Source: Saprolegnia diclina VS20
Taxonomy: Eukaryota; Oomycota; Saprolegniomycetes; Saprolegniales; Saprolegniaceae
Assembly: GCF_000281045.1 (NCBI RefSeq)
Contig: NW_008246104.1
Coordinates: forward strand, 160,557-224,556
DNA length: 64,000 bases
Direction of reading: 5' to 3'
In this document: in pieces, positions 10,148 through 24,292 of the stretch
How the letters are laid out: each line of letters begins with the position of its first letter
Position numbering within the stretch: position 1 is the stretch's first letter
Notes under the pieces: generated by a model
What the model saw: only the letters and a program-made list of their open reading frames with translations
What the model was told of the DNA's origin: nothing
Databases searched by the model: none
Position numbers and translations under genes: made by a program

Positions 10148-10913
10148 NNNNNNNNNNNNNNNNNNNNNNNNNNNNNNNNNNNNNNNNNNNNNNNNNNNNN
10201 NNNNNNNNNNNNNNNNNNNNNNNNNNNNNNNNNNNNNNNNNNNNNNNNNNNNNNNNNNNNNNNNNNNNNNNNNNNNNNNNNNNNNNNNNNNNNNNNNNNN
10301 NNNNNNNNNNNNNNNNNNNNNNNNNNNNNNNNNNNNNNNNNNNNNNNNNNNNNNNNNNNNNNNNNNNNNNNNNNNNNNNNNNNNNNNNNNNNNNNNNNNN
10401 NNNNNNNNNNNNNNNNNNNNNNNNNNNNNNNNNNNNNNNNNNNNNNNNNNNNNNNNNNNNNNNNNNNNNNNNNNNNNNNNNNNNNNNNNNNNNNNNNNNN
10501 NNNNNNNNNNNNNNNNNNNNNNNNNNNNNNNNNNNNNNNNNNNNNNNNNNNNNNNNNNNNNNNNNNNNNNNNNNNNNNNNNNNNNNNNNNNNNNNNNNNN
10601 NNNNNNNNNNNNNNNNNNNNNNNNNNNNNNNNNNNNNNNNNNNNNNNNNNNNNNNNNNNNNNNNNNNNNNNNNNNNNNNNNNNNNNNNNNNNNNNNNNNN
10701 NNNNNNNNNNNNNNNNNNNNNNNNNNNNNNNNNNNNNNNNNNNNNNNNNNNNNNNNNNNNNNNNNNNNNNNNNNNNNNNNNNNNNNNNNNNNNNNNNNNN
10801 NNNNNNNNNNNNNNNNNNNNNNNNNNNNNNNNNNNNNNNNNNNNNNNNNNNNNNNNNNNNNNNNNNNNNNNNNNNNNNNNNNNNNNNNNNNNNNNNNNNN
10901 NNNNNNNNNNNNN
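10148..10913. other. Assembly gap (766 N)
   Basis: A run of N occupies these positions. It follows the transposase relic directly, so a collapsed or unresolved repeat is likely. Frames drawn across it have no meaning. Confidence 0.99.
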
Positions 10914-11457
10914 CGGGTGGTCGAGCTCCTTTAAAAATGTATATATATATGCGTTTTTACAGGAAATGGACCATTGTGCCGCAAAAGCAATCAAGACGCT
11001 GACAACGTGTCGACAGCGTGTTCGAGCAGCTCAACCGTTGAGTATTTTGTTGTACTACGGTCCGCGGTCTTACTGGAATTGCAATTTCAGAGTGCAAGAC
11101 GCTTCCGCGATCACGGTCGTCGCAGTTAGGTCCGAAAGCTCATTGAGCTGAAGCATTTTGCTCAAATGCACCCCTCGCATTTTGGATTCCCTCGACACTG
11201 CTATATACTCCAGCCAAAACGACAAATCTGCCGACCTTGGTTAGACTTATTTCGGCGGTGCTGAAACCCTGGCTGAAACCTCTCCATTGCATTTGCGCGG
11301 CAAGTCAGGTTGCGTGGAGCCAGCGGCATCTTGGCGCGGGTGGGAGATAGGGTTGCGACTGATTGGCAAGAATAGAATCGTTGGAGCGAATCACACTGCC
11401 CGCTGAAAAGATATGCGCCAATCACGGACGCTTCTAGGATGACTTGGATCTTCTCTC
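10914..11457. other. Noncoding stretch after the gap
   Basis: It begins with an A/T-rich run containing TATATATATA (about 10940). Frames are short and unlike the coding style of the neighbours. No gene, RNA or repeat is supported. The last 50 bases hold a CCAAT motif (11419) and lead into the initiator of the next gene. Confidence 0.5.
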
Positions 11458-11473
11458 GCTCATTTCCTTTTTT
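11458..11473 (+). promoter_or_regulatory. Oomycete-type core promoter (Inr + FPR)
   Basis: GCTCATTTCCTTTTTT lies eight bases before the ATG at 11481. It closely fits the oomycete core promoter, an initiator around GCTCATTYY followed by a T-rich flanking element. This is the clearest lineage-specific promoter in the window. Transcription would start within it, giving a leader of about 15 to 20 bases. Confidence 0.55.
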
Positions 11474-11480
11474 GCAAGCC

Positions 11481-11954
11481 ATGGCACAAGTCGAACTCCG
11501 AACCGTCAAGCCGATCCGCGTCGCGCTGCTCCGTGCGAGCCTCGCGTCCTTTCGCGAGCAGGGCGACCTCTGGGGCGAGCTCTTGCAATTCATGACGAGC
11601 CAAGGCCTCGCGCCCCGCGGCCCGACCATCTCGCAGTACTACTCGATGGAGCCGATCGATATGGCGGTCTGCGCGCCTTTGGACCCGGCGGACCAAGTCA
11701 AGCCCCACGACCGCATCGTCGTCAAGGACCTCGAAGAGGCGCTCATGGCCGTGTACACACACCGCGGTGGCATGGGCGATATCCCGTCCGCGTACGAAGC
11801 GCTCTTCCCATGGGTCGAAGCCTCCGAGTACGAGCAAGCAGGTCCGAGCCGCGAGGTGTACATCAAGGTGCCCATGGGCGCAGACATTGAGAGCGGCGAT
11901 TGGGACAACGTCGTCGTCGAGGTGCACGTACCCGTGAAGCTCAAGACCACGTAG
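11481..11954 (+). CDS. GyrI-like / AraC-type effector-binding domain protein
   Basis: This intronless gene encodes 157 residues. The N-terminal VELRTVKPIRVALLRASLAS, the middle GPTISQYYSMEPIDMAVCAPL and the C-terminal EVYIKVPMG... EVHVPVKL resemble the GyrI-like small-molecule-binding fold found at the end of bacterial AraC/MerR regulators and as stand-alone proteins. There is no DNA-binding domain, so it may bind or hydrolyse a small ligand; the ligand is unknown. The initiator element eight bases upstream supports the ATG at 11481. An in-frame CTG or ACG start further up is not needed. Single exon and bacterial-type domain make ancient transfer from bacteria possible, although base composition matches the neighbours. 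A SOUL/heme-binding relative is an alternative of the same fold. Confidence 0.68.
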   Translation: MAQVELRTVKPIRVALLRASLASFREQGDLWGELLQFMTSQGLAPRGPTISQYYSMEPIDMAVCAPLDPADQVKPHDRIVVKDLEEALMAVYTHRGGMGDIPSAYEALFPWVEASEYEQAGPSREVYIKVPMGADIESGDWDNVVVEVHVPVKLKTT

Positions 11955-15097
<3,143 letters not shown>

Positions 15098-15633
15098 TAA
15101 TTCTAGGAAAGCAACCTCGTATATTGACAAACGGTTCTCGAAACGAATTGTATCAAGTTGATATCCACGGCATTGAGGGCGACAGCTGGAGCTAATATGG
15201 CTTGTTGAAATTCCATCGGATCTGTGGGCGCCCTCGAATTTTGCTCGCTTGCCCACTGCATCTTCATGTGAGCCCACACATTGCGCCGCCTATCGTGGAC
15301 CAAAGTGATATTATGCTCTCACGATTCTGTATCTTGAAACCTTGTTGGCTCTTTGGACGAGACACGCATCCGCCTGCTTTGCTTGCATACGGCCAAGACA
15401 TCTCTGTGCGTACATACCCCGCAGCATGTCCCCGTCTCTTCAGCGAGGATGCTTCCGACCTGGGTCCAGACAGTGGGCCCGGTTGGAGCTCTGCAGCGAG
15501 GTCAGCGGGCGTTGTATTGCTCATGGCTTCTCTGTGGTATATGTATACTGCATGTATATTCAAGTTTACGCTGTATACGGTTGGCGCTTGCAAAAGCCCA
15601 TTTTGTGACTCGTCATCGCGCGGACTTTAAAAA
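15098..15633. other. Convergent intergenic region, with GTATCAAGTTGATA near 15150
   Basis: About 530 bases between the DHX35 stop and the palmitoyltransferase stop. One minus-strand frame of 109 codons (15264-15593) lacks family features. The near-palindrome GTATCAAGTTGATA lies at 15150-15163, 53 bases past the DHX35 stop, and a perfect version follows the CAX gene at 20236. Confidence 0.45.
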
Positions 15634-18020
15634 TCACACAGATTTCACGGCCGTGTCGTCGCCCGAGAGCATTTTGGGCCGAGGCGCCTCTCGGAGCTTC
15701 AAGTAGTCGACCGAGTGGGACAAAAACTCAGCGATGTTGGCGCCAAAACCTACAGCAGATACACAATTATACAAAAGAAATACCAATCGAAAAAGAACCT
15801 TGATCGAACGGGTTGGTTCTTTTGTTGCTGCCAACAGCCTTGAGGTACGGGTACCGCTTCCAGTTGATCGACTCGTTGACTGTCACATTTCGAGCCTAAG
15901 GGGACTCGTGAGCGCCAGAGATGGCTCATTGGTGATCGTCGCACAATGCCAGCGAGCTGCGTGCGGAGGAGGTTGGCGAGACCCAAGCAGCAGAGCGTCG
16001 CCCATACGACAAGCACAACCTCGGGGAGCGACGAATGCAAAAGTGTCTCGAGAAACGCATCGTCCTTGCGCAAATCTACGGAAAACAGTTGGAAAAAGCA
16101 GATGAAAACCCGACAATGGGACGTACAGAGCACGAACAGCACCAAGTAGAGTGCGATCGTGACGAGTTGCGTCGTCAAAAAGAGCACAAACACGCGGTGA
16201 TTGGTAAAGCCAATGCACTTGTTGACCCAGACGCAGTGGTGGTCCATGCGCCCGACGCAAATGCCACAGAGCGCACAGTGTTTGGACCGAATCGGCTTGG
16301 CGACCTGCGCTCCTGCATCACAATCGAGTTTTCTGCAGTCAAAATGTAGTACCATGCACGTGGTACAGTGCTCCGTCGCCACGGGCGCGACGCCTGATGC
16401 TGCTTGGGACAGCATCTTGGGGAGGTCTTCGTGCGACGTGTTGACGTGACCAGCATCGCTGACGACGAGCACGAGCCACACGACGAGACAGGTTGCTTCC
16501 ACAGCGCCCAAGACAAACACCAGCGGCAGCATGGGTGTCCACCAGTCGAATTCTACCGACAATAGCGCGTCAAAGAGGCATACCAGAGCAACAACACAAG
16601 TCGTACGGGACGCCGTCGAACTAAAGTAATCGCGGTACATAACATACGCGAGGCAGCCCGTAAAGGCCAGCATCCACCCAAACCAGAGTCCGATCGCGAG
16701 TTCGGGCTGGGCAGCCACGACGCTCCACACCTTTCGGACACGGGCACCGCACGTGACCTGCGCGGTCGCCGCCTCATCGTCGAGGACGTGGCGATCTTGC
16801 TCTGTAAACTGAATGCCTAGGATCACAGTAAATAAGCACTAGTGGTTGGAGCAAAGGGCCTACCGCTGACAGAGCCATGGCGCTGGCCCGAGTGGAGCGG
16901 CACGCTCGGCGCAATCGACGACAATTTCTTGTGGCCATGGCTATGGCCCTTGGAGTGTTTGTGGTTGGACATGGCGAGCGTCTTCATCGAGAGGTAGATC
17001 GCGAGCAGCAGCAGCGGGAAGAACGCGTACCACGGCACGACCAAACTCAGCATCAAGCAGCCGCACCAGAGAACGGCGTAGATGAGGAGTACCCAAAACC
17101 GCGTCGTCCGCGGGGTCGCAAAGGCCTAGAAGCGCAAACATGCATGAGAGCCTGTCGCAGCAGATTGAAAATACCGCACCTTGTGCGCTGGCAGCGTCGG
17201 CGTCAAGATCATGTTGACAATCGTATTCCGATGGAGGTTGTTGGCGGTTGAGATGGCCGTGAGCCCGCGCTCGTCGCTCGTGTCGCTCTTGGCGCCGTAC
17301 GCGAGGAGGAGCTGAATCAGCGGTTTGTTGCTGTCCAAGATCGCATGGTGCAAGGCGGTCCGGCCCTACGCGCCAGAGGAGTTAGGGACGGTAGAAAGAC
17401 CTTGGCTACCTCGTAGTCGGGCACGTTCGGGTCGTAGCCGCGGTCAAGGATGTACTGCAGCACCGTGGCATTGCCGCCGTCGATCGCCCAGTGCAAAATA
17501 TCGCGCTGCATCAAGCACTGGCCGCCGAGAACGTGGTCGATGTCGCAGGGCTGGGCCTCCAATAAATAGTGCAGCGTCCACAAATGGCCTTGGTGCGCCG
17601 CATGGTGCGCTGGCGTGTTGCCGTTTACGTCTTGCGCGAGGATATTGCAGCCAAAACTCACGAGCGCCTTGGCGGCCGCGACTTGCCCGGCGTGGGCCGC
17701 TCGGCTATTGCAGTAGGATGGGTGTCTACGTCAAAGTAGCTCGCAACGTACATGAGCGGTGTCTCGCCCGCGCTGTTGGGTGCGTCCATGATGTCGGTCA
17801 CGTGCGGGCGCAGCGCCGACGCTTGCTGCGCAAAGAAGTGCAGAATCTCAATGTTGCCGCCCGCGGCCGCAAAGTGCACGGCCGAGTTCATGCTGGCGTC
17901 GGGCGTGAACGGGCTCACTTGCTGCGCGGCCGCCATGCCCCAGAGCAGCACGACGAGCGGGAAGTCCCCGCTCAGCGCGGCCGCGTAGATGTTCTGGCCT
18001 TGGTAGATGATCCCGTCCAT
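15634..18020 (-). CDS. Ankyrin-repeat DHHC palmitoyltransferase (Akr1/HIP14 type)
   Basis: This is an integral membrane S-acyltransferase that attaches palmitate to cysteines. From the ATG at 18020 ([16 protein letters not shown]) five or more ankyrin repeats follow, such as [60 protein letters not shown] and [20 protein letters not shown]. Two paired membrane spans come next, then the cysteine-rich catalytic domain [20 protein letters not shown] with the active DHHC, and two further spans. The C-terminal [20 protein letters not shown] and the NPFDQG-type motif are hallmarks of the family. The stop is at 15634-15636. Introns are short. A His/Lys-rich stretch ([13 protein letters not shown]) lies between spans. 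The ankyrin part selects substrates in yeast Akr1 and human HIP14; Golgi location is inferred from them. Confidence 0.93.
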
Positions 18021-18759
18021 CGTGGCGCTGCTCTTGTCGCCGGCACGGAATCGGCCTTCGAAAAACAATAACAAGTCGACGTCCGCCTGTCCGGATACTT
18101 CTCTCTTGACGCTAGTATGGCATACAATCCCTGGTAGGAACACTGGATAGATCGTCCGGATGATGCGGGAAGTAGGCCAGTCACAATCGGACGACTGCGT
18201 ATGACAGAGGTTCTCGTTGCCAGGACGAAGGACTCGCAAGACTACAACTTAAAAGAGCCTTGGCTCAATGGATTGATTTGGGCTCAGAAGGCCTCGGCTG
18301 GGACAATGGCAAGGGGCGATCGCGGACGGCTGCAAAAAGCGGCAAAGGGCAAAGACAGCGTAGGACCCAAATGCAAATTCATCGCTGAACCCAAACACTC
18401 GACGATTCGGCTGTTTTAGTAGGCAGCTATAGCTATCAGCTGAACGTGTCGTGTCCACCGCCGTGTTGCGGTTGGCCACCGCTCTACCTATTTTCTCCCT
18501 TAGCAAGGTTTGCAACACTGGTTTATGAAAGATTTGCAATAATTGTAAGATATAGGATGACGAACATGAGCACGCTGGATCTCCTGTCCGCGCTCCCTCC
18601 TTGGTCTACAAAAGGAAGGGCGCGTAGGGCCCCCCACCTTGCGCCGTTCGGCTGGTTCATAAAAAAGAGTTGAGGAATTTGGGTACCCCTACTTTGCCAT
18701 AGAAACTTCATCTGAGGGCACCCAAGTGGCGCGCTTCTCACTTTTCCTTTTTGTCGACG
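18021..18759. other. Divergent intergenic region
   Basis: About 740 bases between divergent genes. It holds two TCCGGAT motifs (18090 and 18155) on the palmitoyltransferase side. The last 30 bases (TTCTCACTTTTCCTTTTTG) look like an oomycete initiator/T-run before the CAX ATG. Short open frames (18201-18419, 18446-18673) have no recognisable content. Confidence 0.45.
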
Positions 18760-20163
18760 ATGTTCAAGAAGCAGGCGTCCAAGTACCTTAAGAGTCAAAG
18801 CGACGACTCGCACGACGCCTCGACGCACAAGGCGGGAAGCCGCATCGAGGTGCACCACGGCCGGCGCAACCTCCACACGCAACAGCTCGAGGCCCGCGTC
18901 CGCCACCTCGAGAAGCTCATCATGAGCCAGGGCAAGAAGGACGCCGCGGACGTCGAAGCCGGGTACGGCTCGGTGGGCCTCGCCGTGCAGGAGAACCCCG
19001 GTATCGTTGCCGAGACGCTGCCGCTCATTAGCAGCCCGTCGCGGCGTCTGGGCGAGAAGCCCAGCATGGCACACGCTTACTGGCACCTCCTCACGTCGAG
19101 CTATGTGAACGCGCTTCTCTTCCTAATGCCGTTTGCGATCTGGTCGTACGTGGCTGAATGGGGCGACATCCCGGTCTTCGTCCTCAACTTTCTCACGATG
19201 ATGCCGCTGGCCAACATCCTCGGCGAGTCCACAGAGGCGCTCGCGTACCACGCTGGCGACACGATCGGCGGCCTCGTCAACGCGACGTTTGGCAACGCGG
19301 TCGAGGTCATCATTGCGATCTTCGCGCTCAAGAGCGGCGAAGTTGGCCTCGTCCAGTCGTCGCTCATTGGCTCGATGCTCTCCAACATGCTCCTCGTGCT
19401 CGGCTCGTGCTTCATGGCCGGGCACTTTGGCGGCGCGAAGGAGTCGAGCTTCAACGGCCAAGGCGCGTCGATCAACATGTCGCTGCTCTTCGTCTCGAGC
19501 TTCACGATGCTTGTGCCGTCGTACTACCAGTACACGAAAGGCGTCGACGCGACCGACGACGCGCGCGAGGTCTCGATCCTTGGTCTCTCGCACATCTCGG
19601 CGATCTTCCTCATCCTCATGTACGTGCTGCTCATGGTCTACCAGCTCGTGACGCACCGCGCCGAAGAAGAAGACAACAGCGAAGAGGAGGAGCCCGAGCT
19701 CTCGATGACTGCGTCGATCATCTCGCTGCTCGTGGCGACGCTCGCGGTCTCGATCTTCTCGGAATTTCTTGTCTCGTCCGTCGACGGGTTCACCGAGACG
19801 GCCAACATCCCCAAGTCGTTTGTCGGTATCATTCTCCTCCCGATTGTCGGCAACGCTGTCGAGCACGTGACGGCGGTCAAGGTCGCGCTCAAGAACAACA
19901 TGGAGCTGGCCATGAGCGTTGCGATCGGGTCGGCGACGCAGATCTCGCTCTTCGTCGTGCCGGTGTGCGTCGTCGCCGGCTGGATCATGGGCTCGCCCAT
20001 GTCGCTTGCCTTCAACGCGTTCGAAGCCATCACGTACGTCATTGGCACGATCATCGTGTACGTCATCGTCGCCGACGGCAAGTCCAACTGGCTCGAAGGC
20101 GCGATGCTCATCATTCTCTACTGCTTGATCGGCGTCGCACTTCTCGAAATCGACATCAACTAA
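18760..20163 (+). CDS. CAX-family Ca2+/H+ exchanger, intronless
   Basis: This cation/proton antiporter of 467 residues loads Ca2+ into an acidic compartment such as the vacuole, driven by the proton gradient. It has eleven or so hydrophobic segments. Both signature repeats are intact: ATFGNAVEVIIAIFALKSGE in the first half and LPIVGNAVEHVTAVKVALKN followed by AIGSATQISLFV in the second. An acidic loop (EEEDNSEEEEPE) separates the halves, as in other CAX proteins. The cytosolic N-terminus of about 100 residues is charged. The first ATG is at 18760; the frame is open a little further up but only through a TTG. It is one of the few long genes here without an intron and has very G/C-rich third positions. 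Confidence 0.95.
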   Translation: MFKKQASKYLKSQSDDSHDASTHKAGSRIEVHHGRRNLHTQQLEARVRHLEKLIMSQGKKDAADVEAGYGSVGLAVQENPGIVAETLPLISSPSRRLGEKPSMAHAYWHLLTSSYVNALLFLMPFAIWSYVAEWGDIPVFVLNFLTMMPLANILGESTEALAYHAGDTIGGLVNATFGNAVEVIIAIFALKSGEVGLVQSSLIGSMLSNMLLVLGSCFMAGHFGGAKESSFNGQGASINMSLLFVSSFTMLVPSYYQYTKGVDATDDAREVSILGLSHISAIFLILMYVLLMVYQLVTHRAEEEDNSEEEEPELSMTASIISLLVATLAVSIFSEFLVSSVDGFTETANIPKSFVGIILLPIVGNAVEHVTAVKVALKNNMELAMSVAIGSATQISLFVVPVCVVAGWIMGSPMSLAFNAFEAITYVIGTIIVYVIVADGKSNWLEGAMLIILYCLIGVALLEIDIN

Positions 20164-20235
20164 ACTCAACCTCAATTTGGTTTCAACTCTCTGGATGGTT
20201 GACCTAGTATCTGCCAGATGGCTCGACGGCGTTTT

Positions 20236-20250
20236 GTATCAACTTGATAC
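20236..20250. repeat. 15-bp palindrome GTATCAACTTGATAC
   Basis: A perfect inverted repeat 73 bases past the CAX stop. Close relatives lie past the DHX35 stop (15150-15163) and in the spacer at 26782-26793. A binding site or an element remnant are both possible. Confidence 0.5.
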
Positions 20251-20467
20251 TATTGGTTGCTGAAAAATTTCTCCAGGATAGACAGGCGAAAACGAGCTAC
20301 GTGGCCACCATATAAGGTCTGCGATAGTGGTGTGATAAGGATCTCGGTGGAATGTTCCACCACTCCTGTACTTCGTAGAATGCATTTGATTTCAAATTCA
20401 ACTGAATAGAATGGGGCTAGACTACCGACGAGCGGTACGAGTACTACACCGCACCTAAGTAAGTACC
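20251..20467. other. Convergent spacer
   Basis: A spacer between the stops of the CAX and MLF-like genes. Nothing was recognised in it. Confidence 0.5.
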
Positions 20468-21150
20468 TTACGCCACCTTTTCCTGAAGCTCCGGCGTCTT
20501 CGCCTCCTTTGCTGGCGTCCCATCCTCGAGCTCCTTGGACGCCGATCCGAATTCTGTCGACGCCCAGAGCTTCTCAAATTCATCGGCCGATCCTAATAAG
20601 ATCATATCCCATTTCTCTCCGAGCCGTTCGTACCCGAGTCGCAGACCGTCTCGTAGCGACCCTTGTCCTTGTGGTCGGCGCGGTTCCACTTGGTGAGCAC
20701 GCGCTTGTCGCCAATCTCGCGGGTGTGGGTGGCCTTGAGGCGGCCGCTCGAGTCCTCGTAGCGGCGGCGAATGCTCGCGAGGCGCTTGCCCTAGGCGCTT
20801 CGTCATCGAACGTACTCGCGATGAAATATACGTACATCCTTGTCCACGATGACGGCGCTGCTGTACGAGTAGTTGGCAAACGGCTGCGCGTCACCGCTAA
20901 TCGCGTCGCTGGCGTCCTTGGTCAAATCCTCAAAGAATTCGTTTTCTTCGCTCGCCGACGGAGTCGCGCCCGGCACGTGCGGTGCCGCGTACATGATCTT
21001 GTCGCGGCCAAAACCCTTGAGCTCGTGGAGCGAGTGCTCGAGGGACACGAGCGGGTGCCACGACGACGGGCGCAGCACCTCCCACAACTTGGCGTTGAAC
21101 GGGTCGCTCAACAGCGAGAGCGAGCGGCGAACAAGCGGCGAGCGCAACAT
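20468..21150 (-). CDS. Myeloid leukemia factor (MLF) family protein
   Basis: Three exons give a small protein of about 200 residues. The ATG at 21150 starts MLRSPLVRRSLSLLSDPFN. Then come FANYSYSSAVIVDKD, the exon RLASIRRRYEDSSGRLKATH continuing TREIGDKRVLTKWN, and ETVCDSG joined to SADEFEKLW. These match the MLF pattern: a short Y/S strand, a DSxxGxxKM-like segment, RxIGD/GH...K and a terminal FDxxW. The second intron runs about 20590-20633 (GTACGAACG...TTATTAG). The tail ends KTPELQEKVA. MLF proteins act in the nucleus and cytoplasm with HSP70/BAG partners in animals; the role in this lineage is unknown. Confidence 0.8.
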
Positions 21151-21923
21151 CCTTCTTCACTTGGCAATGCGACGGCAAACGGCAAAATGACGAGCGAGAG
21201 AGGCGCGAGCGTAAGTTCGCTTCTAGAACCCAGATCGCACAGTTGCCAATTCTGTTTCGTTTGGCTGAAAACACGCCATGTTGAAGTTGTATCGGATCCG
21301 GCGCCCAACGCCATGATCCAGTTGGTACTGGAAATGTTGCATCGCTACGCAACTGGCAAGGTCTCAACCGAGTTACAAAGACCAAATGACATCGTTGACG
21401 TCCAAGCAAAAACAACAGTGTGAACGCTGCCAATACATGGTTCCCTCTAGCGTTGACCTTCTGAACAAGAGTTGGGCTCCTCACCTAGTAATGCCCTCGG
21501 TGGTGCTCGGAATAGCAGCGTCTACGCTGGCTTCAACGGCGCTTTTGATGCTGGCAACGGTGAATTCCCAAGCCTTGGCAAGACGCAAACTCACTTGGGC
21601 CCAAGGGCATGTAAAGTCGTCTTGCCACTATTTTACAGTGCAAAGGAGCGTTGATGACGCTACTTAGGCGCGGCAAGGTGCGCCTATAGCATGGAACACT
21701 CGGTGTGCGTCTGTTCCTCGAGTAATTTGCTCGCGACGACTTTGCACCATCAGCATCGATCATCGATCGTCGATATTTGGCGGGATTATACCATCCGGAT
21801 AATCGCACCAATCACTTGAAGCGTCCGGATTGTGAGCGTGATTGGCCGGCAAACTCGAAGCATCATCTTGCAGGTAGACACGCTGGCGGACGAGACGCAA
21901 TGGGCTCAATGGCGGCGTAGGTC
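21151..21923. other. Divergent intergenic region with two TCCGGAT motifs
   Basis: About 770 bases. Frames such as 21386-21667 have no family content and their composition is unlike coding neighbours. ATCCGGAT occurs at 21793-21800 and TCCGGAT at 21823-21829, with CCAAT motifs at about 21808 and 21840, all within 130 bases of the next ATG. Confidence 0.45.
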
Positions 21924-24243
21924 ATGCTGCGTCTCTCGCTTCTTCGCTCGCTCTCGACCAAGGCGCCCAAGGTGCAGCACAGCGCCAAGCTTGCGGGACC
22001 CGGCCTCGCCGACTTTATCCGTGAGAGCCAAGGCCCCGTCGACGATGCGCGCATCCAGGAGGCGAGCACGGTGAACGTGCCATCCAAGGTGCGCGAGCTC
22101 TCGGAGCTCAGTGCGCCCAAGTCGTTCCACATCGAGACGTACGGCTGCCAAATGAACTCGTCCGACTCGGAGATCGTCCGCGCGATCCTGCTCAAGCACG
22201 GGTATGACTTCCAATCCGTGACAGATGCAGCGGAGGACTCATGTAGTATCGTTTGACAAGGTACGTCGACAAGCCGTCGAGTGAAGACGCCGACATTGTG
22301 CTCCTCAACACGTGCGCGATCCGCGAGAACGCCGAAGCCAAGATCTGGCGCCGCCTCGACGTCATGAAGCAGAACAAGGTCAAGGTCCAGCGCTACTGGA
22401 AGCGCATGCAAAAGAACAAACCGCTCGAGATACCGCCGACCAACACGACGATCCAAACCGTCGGTGTGCTCGGCTGCATGGCCGAGCGCCTCAAGACCAA
22501 GCTCCTCGAGTCGGACAAGATGGTCGACCTCGTCGTCGGCCCGGACGCGTACCGGGACTTGCCCAACCTCTTGGACGTGCTCACGAATGGCAGCCAAGAC
22601 ACGGCCGTCAACGTGCAGGTGGAATACTCGTTTTTGGTAGCAACAAAAATCGACAATCGGATGTAGCTGTCGCTCGACGAGACGTACGCCGACATTGCGC
22701 CCGTGCGGTCCGACGTCGACAACCCCGCAGCGTTTGTCTCGATCATGCGCGGCTGCAACAACATGTGCTCGTACTGCATCGTGCCCTTTACGCGCGGCCG
22801 TGAACGGTATCCCTTGGCACCTTGCGTCCCGCATCGTATTCTTATTGGTGTCTAGCTCGCGGGACCTGGCGTCGATTGTCGGCAACGTCCAGCAGCTCCG
22901 TGACGAAGGCGTGCGCGAGATCGTCCTCCTCGGCCAGAACGTCAACTCGTGGCACGACCGACAGACCGAAGGTCGATCGACTAGCCCATCGACCTACGTA
23001 TCTCACATGTCAACGTCGCAGGTGCGACCGAAGAAGGCCGTGCGTATGTGTCGGCGACCGGGTTTCAAAACATGTTCAAGGCCCGTGACGCCAAGGGCTT
23101 TCGGTTCGCGGATCTTCTCGACCGCGTCTCGGCCGTCGACCCCGAGATTCGCATCCGCTTCACGTCGCCGCACCCCAAGGACTTTCCGGATGACGTGCTC
23201 CACCTCGTGAACGAACGCGCCAACATTTGCAAGTCGATTCACATGCCCGTGCAGCACGGCAACACCGAGGTAGCTCCGCCTTGTCTCTTGGTGCATTTCA
23301 ATCTTTGATGGGTAGGTGCTGGCACGCATGCGCCGCGGGTACTCGCGCGAGGCGTACTTGGCCCTTGTCGACAACATGCGGTAGAGACATCTCGACCTTG
23401 TTGATGCTGAGAATGTCATGTGCGTAGCAACTTGATTCCGGGGGTCGCGCTCTCGTCGGACTTTATCGCTGGCTTTTGCGACGAAACCGAGGCCGAACAC
23501 GAGGACACGGTACGTTGTTTCTACGAGAAGAAGCATGGGAACCCACGCGGTGTAGCTCTCGATCATGCGCCACGTGTGCTTTGACCACGCCTTTATGTTT
23601 GCCTACTCGATGCGCGCCAAGACGCACGCGTCGCACCGCATGGAAGACAACGTCGTATGTCAAATTAAGCATGACAGAAGAAGGGTGTGGTGCCATTCGG
23701 ATGACTCCGTGTAGGAGGAAGCGACCAAGCTCCGCCGCCTCGCCGAAGTCATCGACACGTACAACACAGTCGTGACGCAGAAAAACCTCGTTGAGGACCA
23801 AGATCGCCTCCACATTGTGCTGGTTCAAGGCGCCAGCCGCCGCTCGGAGCTCAACCTCACGGGCCTGACCGACACCAACAAGCGCTGCGTGTTTCCTGGT
23901 GCGATGAAAAGTTGTTGTATCAATGTTTCAAAATCGGATATTTAGATTTGCCGGTCGCGCCGGAAGCCGCGTCGGCCATGGTCCATGACGCCGGCCTCGT
24001 CGACTTTGCGCCCATGACGGCCGGGCCGTCGGTGCGGCTCCAGAAGGGCGACTACGTCCTTGTCCGCGTCCACGAAGCCGGTCGCCACACGCTGCATGCG
24101 ACGCCGATCGCACGCACGACGCTCCAAGAGATGCATCGCCTAGCGCCCCTCGGGCTCCTTGGGTACGATTTTTTTCAAAATCCGTGTCCTTCAACGTTGT
24201 GCGTAGGGCGCGTGCGCACGACCTCTCGAAGCTCATGCTATAA
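21924..24243 (+). CDS. CDK5RAP1/MiaB-type tRNA methylthiotransferase
   Basis: This radical-SAM enzyme adds a methylthio group to N6-isopentenyladenosine-37 of tRNAs. The first exon, [16 protein letters not shown], looks like a mitochondrial leader. The UPF0004 domain follows ([49 protein letters not shown]). The radical-SAM core has [20 protein letters not shown] with the CxxxCxxC cluster, then [32 protein letters not shown] and IHMPVQHGN. The TRAM end has [19 protein letters not shown]. About eleven short introns; the last exon is only a few codons (...DLSKLML, stop at 24241-24243). All six cluster cysteines (three per iron-sulfur site) are present. The length fits CDK5RAP1 rather than CDKAL1. 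Confidence 0.93.
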
Positions 24244-24292
24244 GCCCGCCGATACAAACGTGTCCATAGAATCTACTAGTTTGTTTCCATTC

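Noticed and set aside
9817-11151. Very long open frames across 10148-10913
   Set aside because: They cross a run of N, so the open reading is an artefact.
19123-20175. Long antisense frame opposite the CAX gene
   Set aside because: It is the Arg/Asp/His-rich mirror of a G/C-biased real gene. No domain and no splice signals. Similar shadows lie opposite the FYVE, XPB and mannosyltransferase genes.
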